NCBI RefSeq assembly: GCF_000313935.1
Contig: NZ_AMSS01000027.1
Location: forward strand, 50,251 to 114,250
Direction of reading: 5' to 3'
Origin: Acinetobacter sp. WC-141
GTDB lineage: Bacteria; Pseudomonadota; Gammaproteobacteria; Pseudomonadales; Moraxellaceae
DNA length: 64,000 nt
A model generated the notes under the pieces. It was given only the letters and a program-made list of their open reading frames with translations, was not told where the DNA came from and ran no database searches. Both the position numbers and the translations under genes were made by a program. Positions within the stretch are counted from its first letter, which is position 1, and each line of letters starts with the position of its first letter. Of this stretch, positions 63,115 to 64,000 are shown piece after piece.

Positions 63115-63348
63115 ATGAAAAATCAACGTGATGCGGTTTTAGGCTATGCAAATGAGCAACATGCCTACTATATTCGCCTGATTGAAAATGATGCGGTTTT
63201 GGGTGAAAGCTACGGATTATTCTGTGAAAATCCAGAGAGTGAAGCAGCAGAAAGTATTATGACGACGTTATTCTTAAAAAAATCTTTTTGGTTAAACGGT
63301 TCTGAGTACATTGATATTGTAAAAGGGCTACAACTGCTCCCACAGTGA
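63115..63348 (+). CDS. ddrR: DdrR, UmuDAb corepressor
   Basis: A 77-residue acidic protein that matches DdrR by position (divergent from umuDAb) and by pattern (MKNQRDAVLGYANEQHAYYI). DdrR has no DNA-binding domain of its own and is known as a corepressor for UmuDAb in the damage response. GGAG nine nt before the ATG at 63115 favours this start over an ATG five codons upstream. Confidence 0.92.
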   Translation: MKNQRDAVLGYANEQHAYYIRLIENDAVLGESYGLFCENPESEAAESIMTTLFLKKSFWLNGSEYIDIVKGLQLLPQ

Positions 63349-63368
63349 ATTAAATAAATGAAAAAACA

Positions 63369-63388
63369 AAGGAGGCAAAAGCCTCCTT
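63369..63388. terminator. Bidirectional terminator after ddrR
   Basis: An 8-bp perfect stem (AAGGAGGC at 63369-63376, GCCTCCTT at 63381-63388) with an AAAA loop is followed by CGTTTTT on the plus strand and preceded by an A-rich run for the convergent gene. Confidence 0.8.
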
Positions 63389-63407
63389 CGTTTTTAAAAC
63401 AGTATGC

Positions 63408-64000
63408 TTAAGACGTAAAACGTCCAGAGGCATCACGTTTTTGATTGCGAGAGTTTTGTCCACGACCATCATAATCGTCATCATCACGGCTACGACCTCG
63501 GCCACGGCCACCTGAACGGCTACCGCGATCGTCATCATCGTCGTCATCACGGCTGCGACCTCGGCCTCGACCACCTGAGCGGCTACCGAGATCATCATCA
63601 TCGTCGTCATCACGGCTACGACCTCGGCCTCGACCACCTGAACGGCTACCGCGATCGTCATCATCGTCGTCATCACGGCTGCGACCTCGGCCTCGACCAC
63701 CTGAGCGGCTACCGCGATCGTCATCTTCATCGTCATCACGGCTGCGGCCACGGCCTCGTCCGCTAGAGCGACTACCGCGATCGTCATCATCATCGTCATC
63801 ACGGCTACGACCGCGACCTCGGCCGCCTGAACGGCTACCACGATCGTCATCATCGTCGTCATCACGGCTGCGACCTCGGCCTCGTCCGCTAGAGCGGCTA
63901 CCACGATCGTCATCATCGTCGTCATCACGGCTACGACCTCGGCCTCGACCACCTGAGCGGCTACCGCGATCATCATCGTCATCGTCGTCATCACGGCTGC
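63408..64000 (-). CDS. Asp/RGG tandem-repeat protein, 3' part (cut by window edge)
   Basis: The frame ending with TAA at 63410-63408 is open to the window edge (about 196 residues seen, N-terminus missing). It encodes repeated 21-residue units: six or seven Asp, usually R-G, then SRSGGRGRGRSR. It ends in a unique tail DYDGRGQNSRNQKRDASGRF-TS. The other open frame on this strand gives a Met/Val/Ala-rich sequence that is an artefact of the repeats. The protein is expected to be disordered with alternating acidic and arginine-rich blocks; RGG boxes often bind nucleic acids. I do not recognise the family. Frame choice rests on the coherent low-complexity pattern, the natural tail and the terminator just downstream. 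Confidence 0.7.
   Translation of the reverse strand, partial: SRDDDDDDDDRGSRSGGRGRGRSRDDDDDDDRGSRSSGRGRGRSRDDDDDDDRGSRSGGRGRGRSRDDDDDDDRGSRSSGRGRGRSRDDDEDDDRGSRSGGRGRGRSRDDDDDDDRGSRSGGRGRGRSRDDDDDDDLGSRSGGRGRGRSRDDDDDDDRGSRSGGRGRGRSRDDDDYDGRGQNSRNQKRDASGRFTS
63485..64000. repeat. 63-bp tandem repeat array
   Basis: The motif CACGGCT recurs at 63485, 63548, 63611, 63674, 63737, 63800, 63863, 63926 and 63992. That gives eight complete units, seven of 63 bp and one of 66 bp, and a ninth cut by the window edge. All lengths are multiples of three. Unit-to-unit changes are mostly synonymous or change Arg/Leu/Gly. Confidence 0.9.

Noticed and set aside
63350..63994. 214-codon minus-strand frame with Met/Thr/Val/Ala-rich repeats
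   Set aside because: It is a shadow of the 63-bp array. The alternative frame has a coherent Asp/RGG pattern, a non-repetitive natural tail and ends shortly before a terminator.

Overview
The window looks like Acinetobacter chromosome, most likely from the A. baumannii-calcoaceticus complex. The best evidence is the divergent umuDAb/ddrR pair at the right end, a genus-specific DNA-damage arrangement whose repressor carries A83-G84, S119 and K156 and a 21-bp operator. Other support is the AT-rich sequence, many short LysR-regulated catabolic modules, malonate decarboxylase genes and a family 2A encapsulin operon. No rRNA, tRNA, insertion sequence, integrase or CRISPR array was seen.

Layout: (1) 0-4.3 kb, oxyanion defence: a split chromate transporter with a divergent LysR gene, then arsR-acr3 with divergent arsC. 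(2) 4.3-8.5 kb, an isochorismatase-like hydrolase, a YtcJ-like amidohydrolase and an XapX membrane protein on one strand, with a LysR gene opposite. (3) 8.5-11.8 kb, a GntR repressor divergent from an NCS1 permease and a hydantoin-racemase-like gene, with two palindromic operators between them. (4) 11.9-21.7 kb, sulfur acquisition from organosulfur compounds: tauABCD, a porin, an MFS transporter, an FMN-dependent monooxygenase and an acyl-CoA-dehydrogenase-like flavoprotein. (5) 23.3-25.9 kb, a cytochrome bd-type oxidase with its 44-residue DUF2474 subunit. (6) 27.5-35.8 kb, malonate decarboxylase (mdcABCDEGH-madLM) and a LysR regulator. (7) 36-42.6 kb, a paiAB-like pair with a MocR regulator, cidAB/lrgAB-like genes with a LysR regulator, and two glutathione transferases. 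(8) 42.9-47.5 kb, rhodanese, serine acetyltransferase, encapsulin shell and its cysteine desulfurase cargo. (9) 47.5-54 kb, a LysE/LysR pair between 148-bp inverted repeats, then a CjaA-like (cysteine-type) ABC importer with two tandem binding proteins. (10) 54.6-60.9 kb, a LuxR response regulator, a sensor kinase fused to an NCS1 transporter, and a divergent stand-alone NCS1 paralogue. (11) 60.9-64 kb, Lrp/LysE, umuDAb/ddrR, and the 3' end of a gene built from 63-bp tandem repeats.

Sulfur is a recurrent theme: taurine import and oxidation, organosulfur oxygenases, a likely cysteine importer, cysteine precursor synthesis, and a desulfurase packed in a protein shell. The encapsulin operon is a described type of system. 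The least familiar items are the transporter-kinase chimera that shares a Cys4 module with its neighbouring transporter, the Asp/RGG repeat protein at the right edge, and a dispersed intergenic repeat family with several copies, one lying between two operon genes and two flanking a gene pair in inverted orientation.
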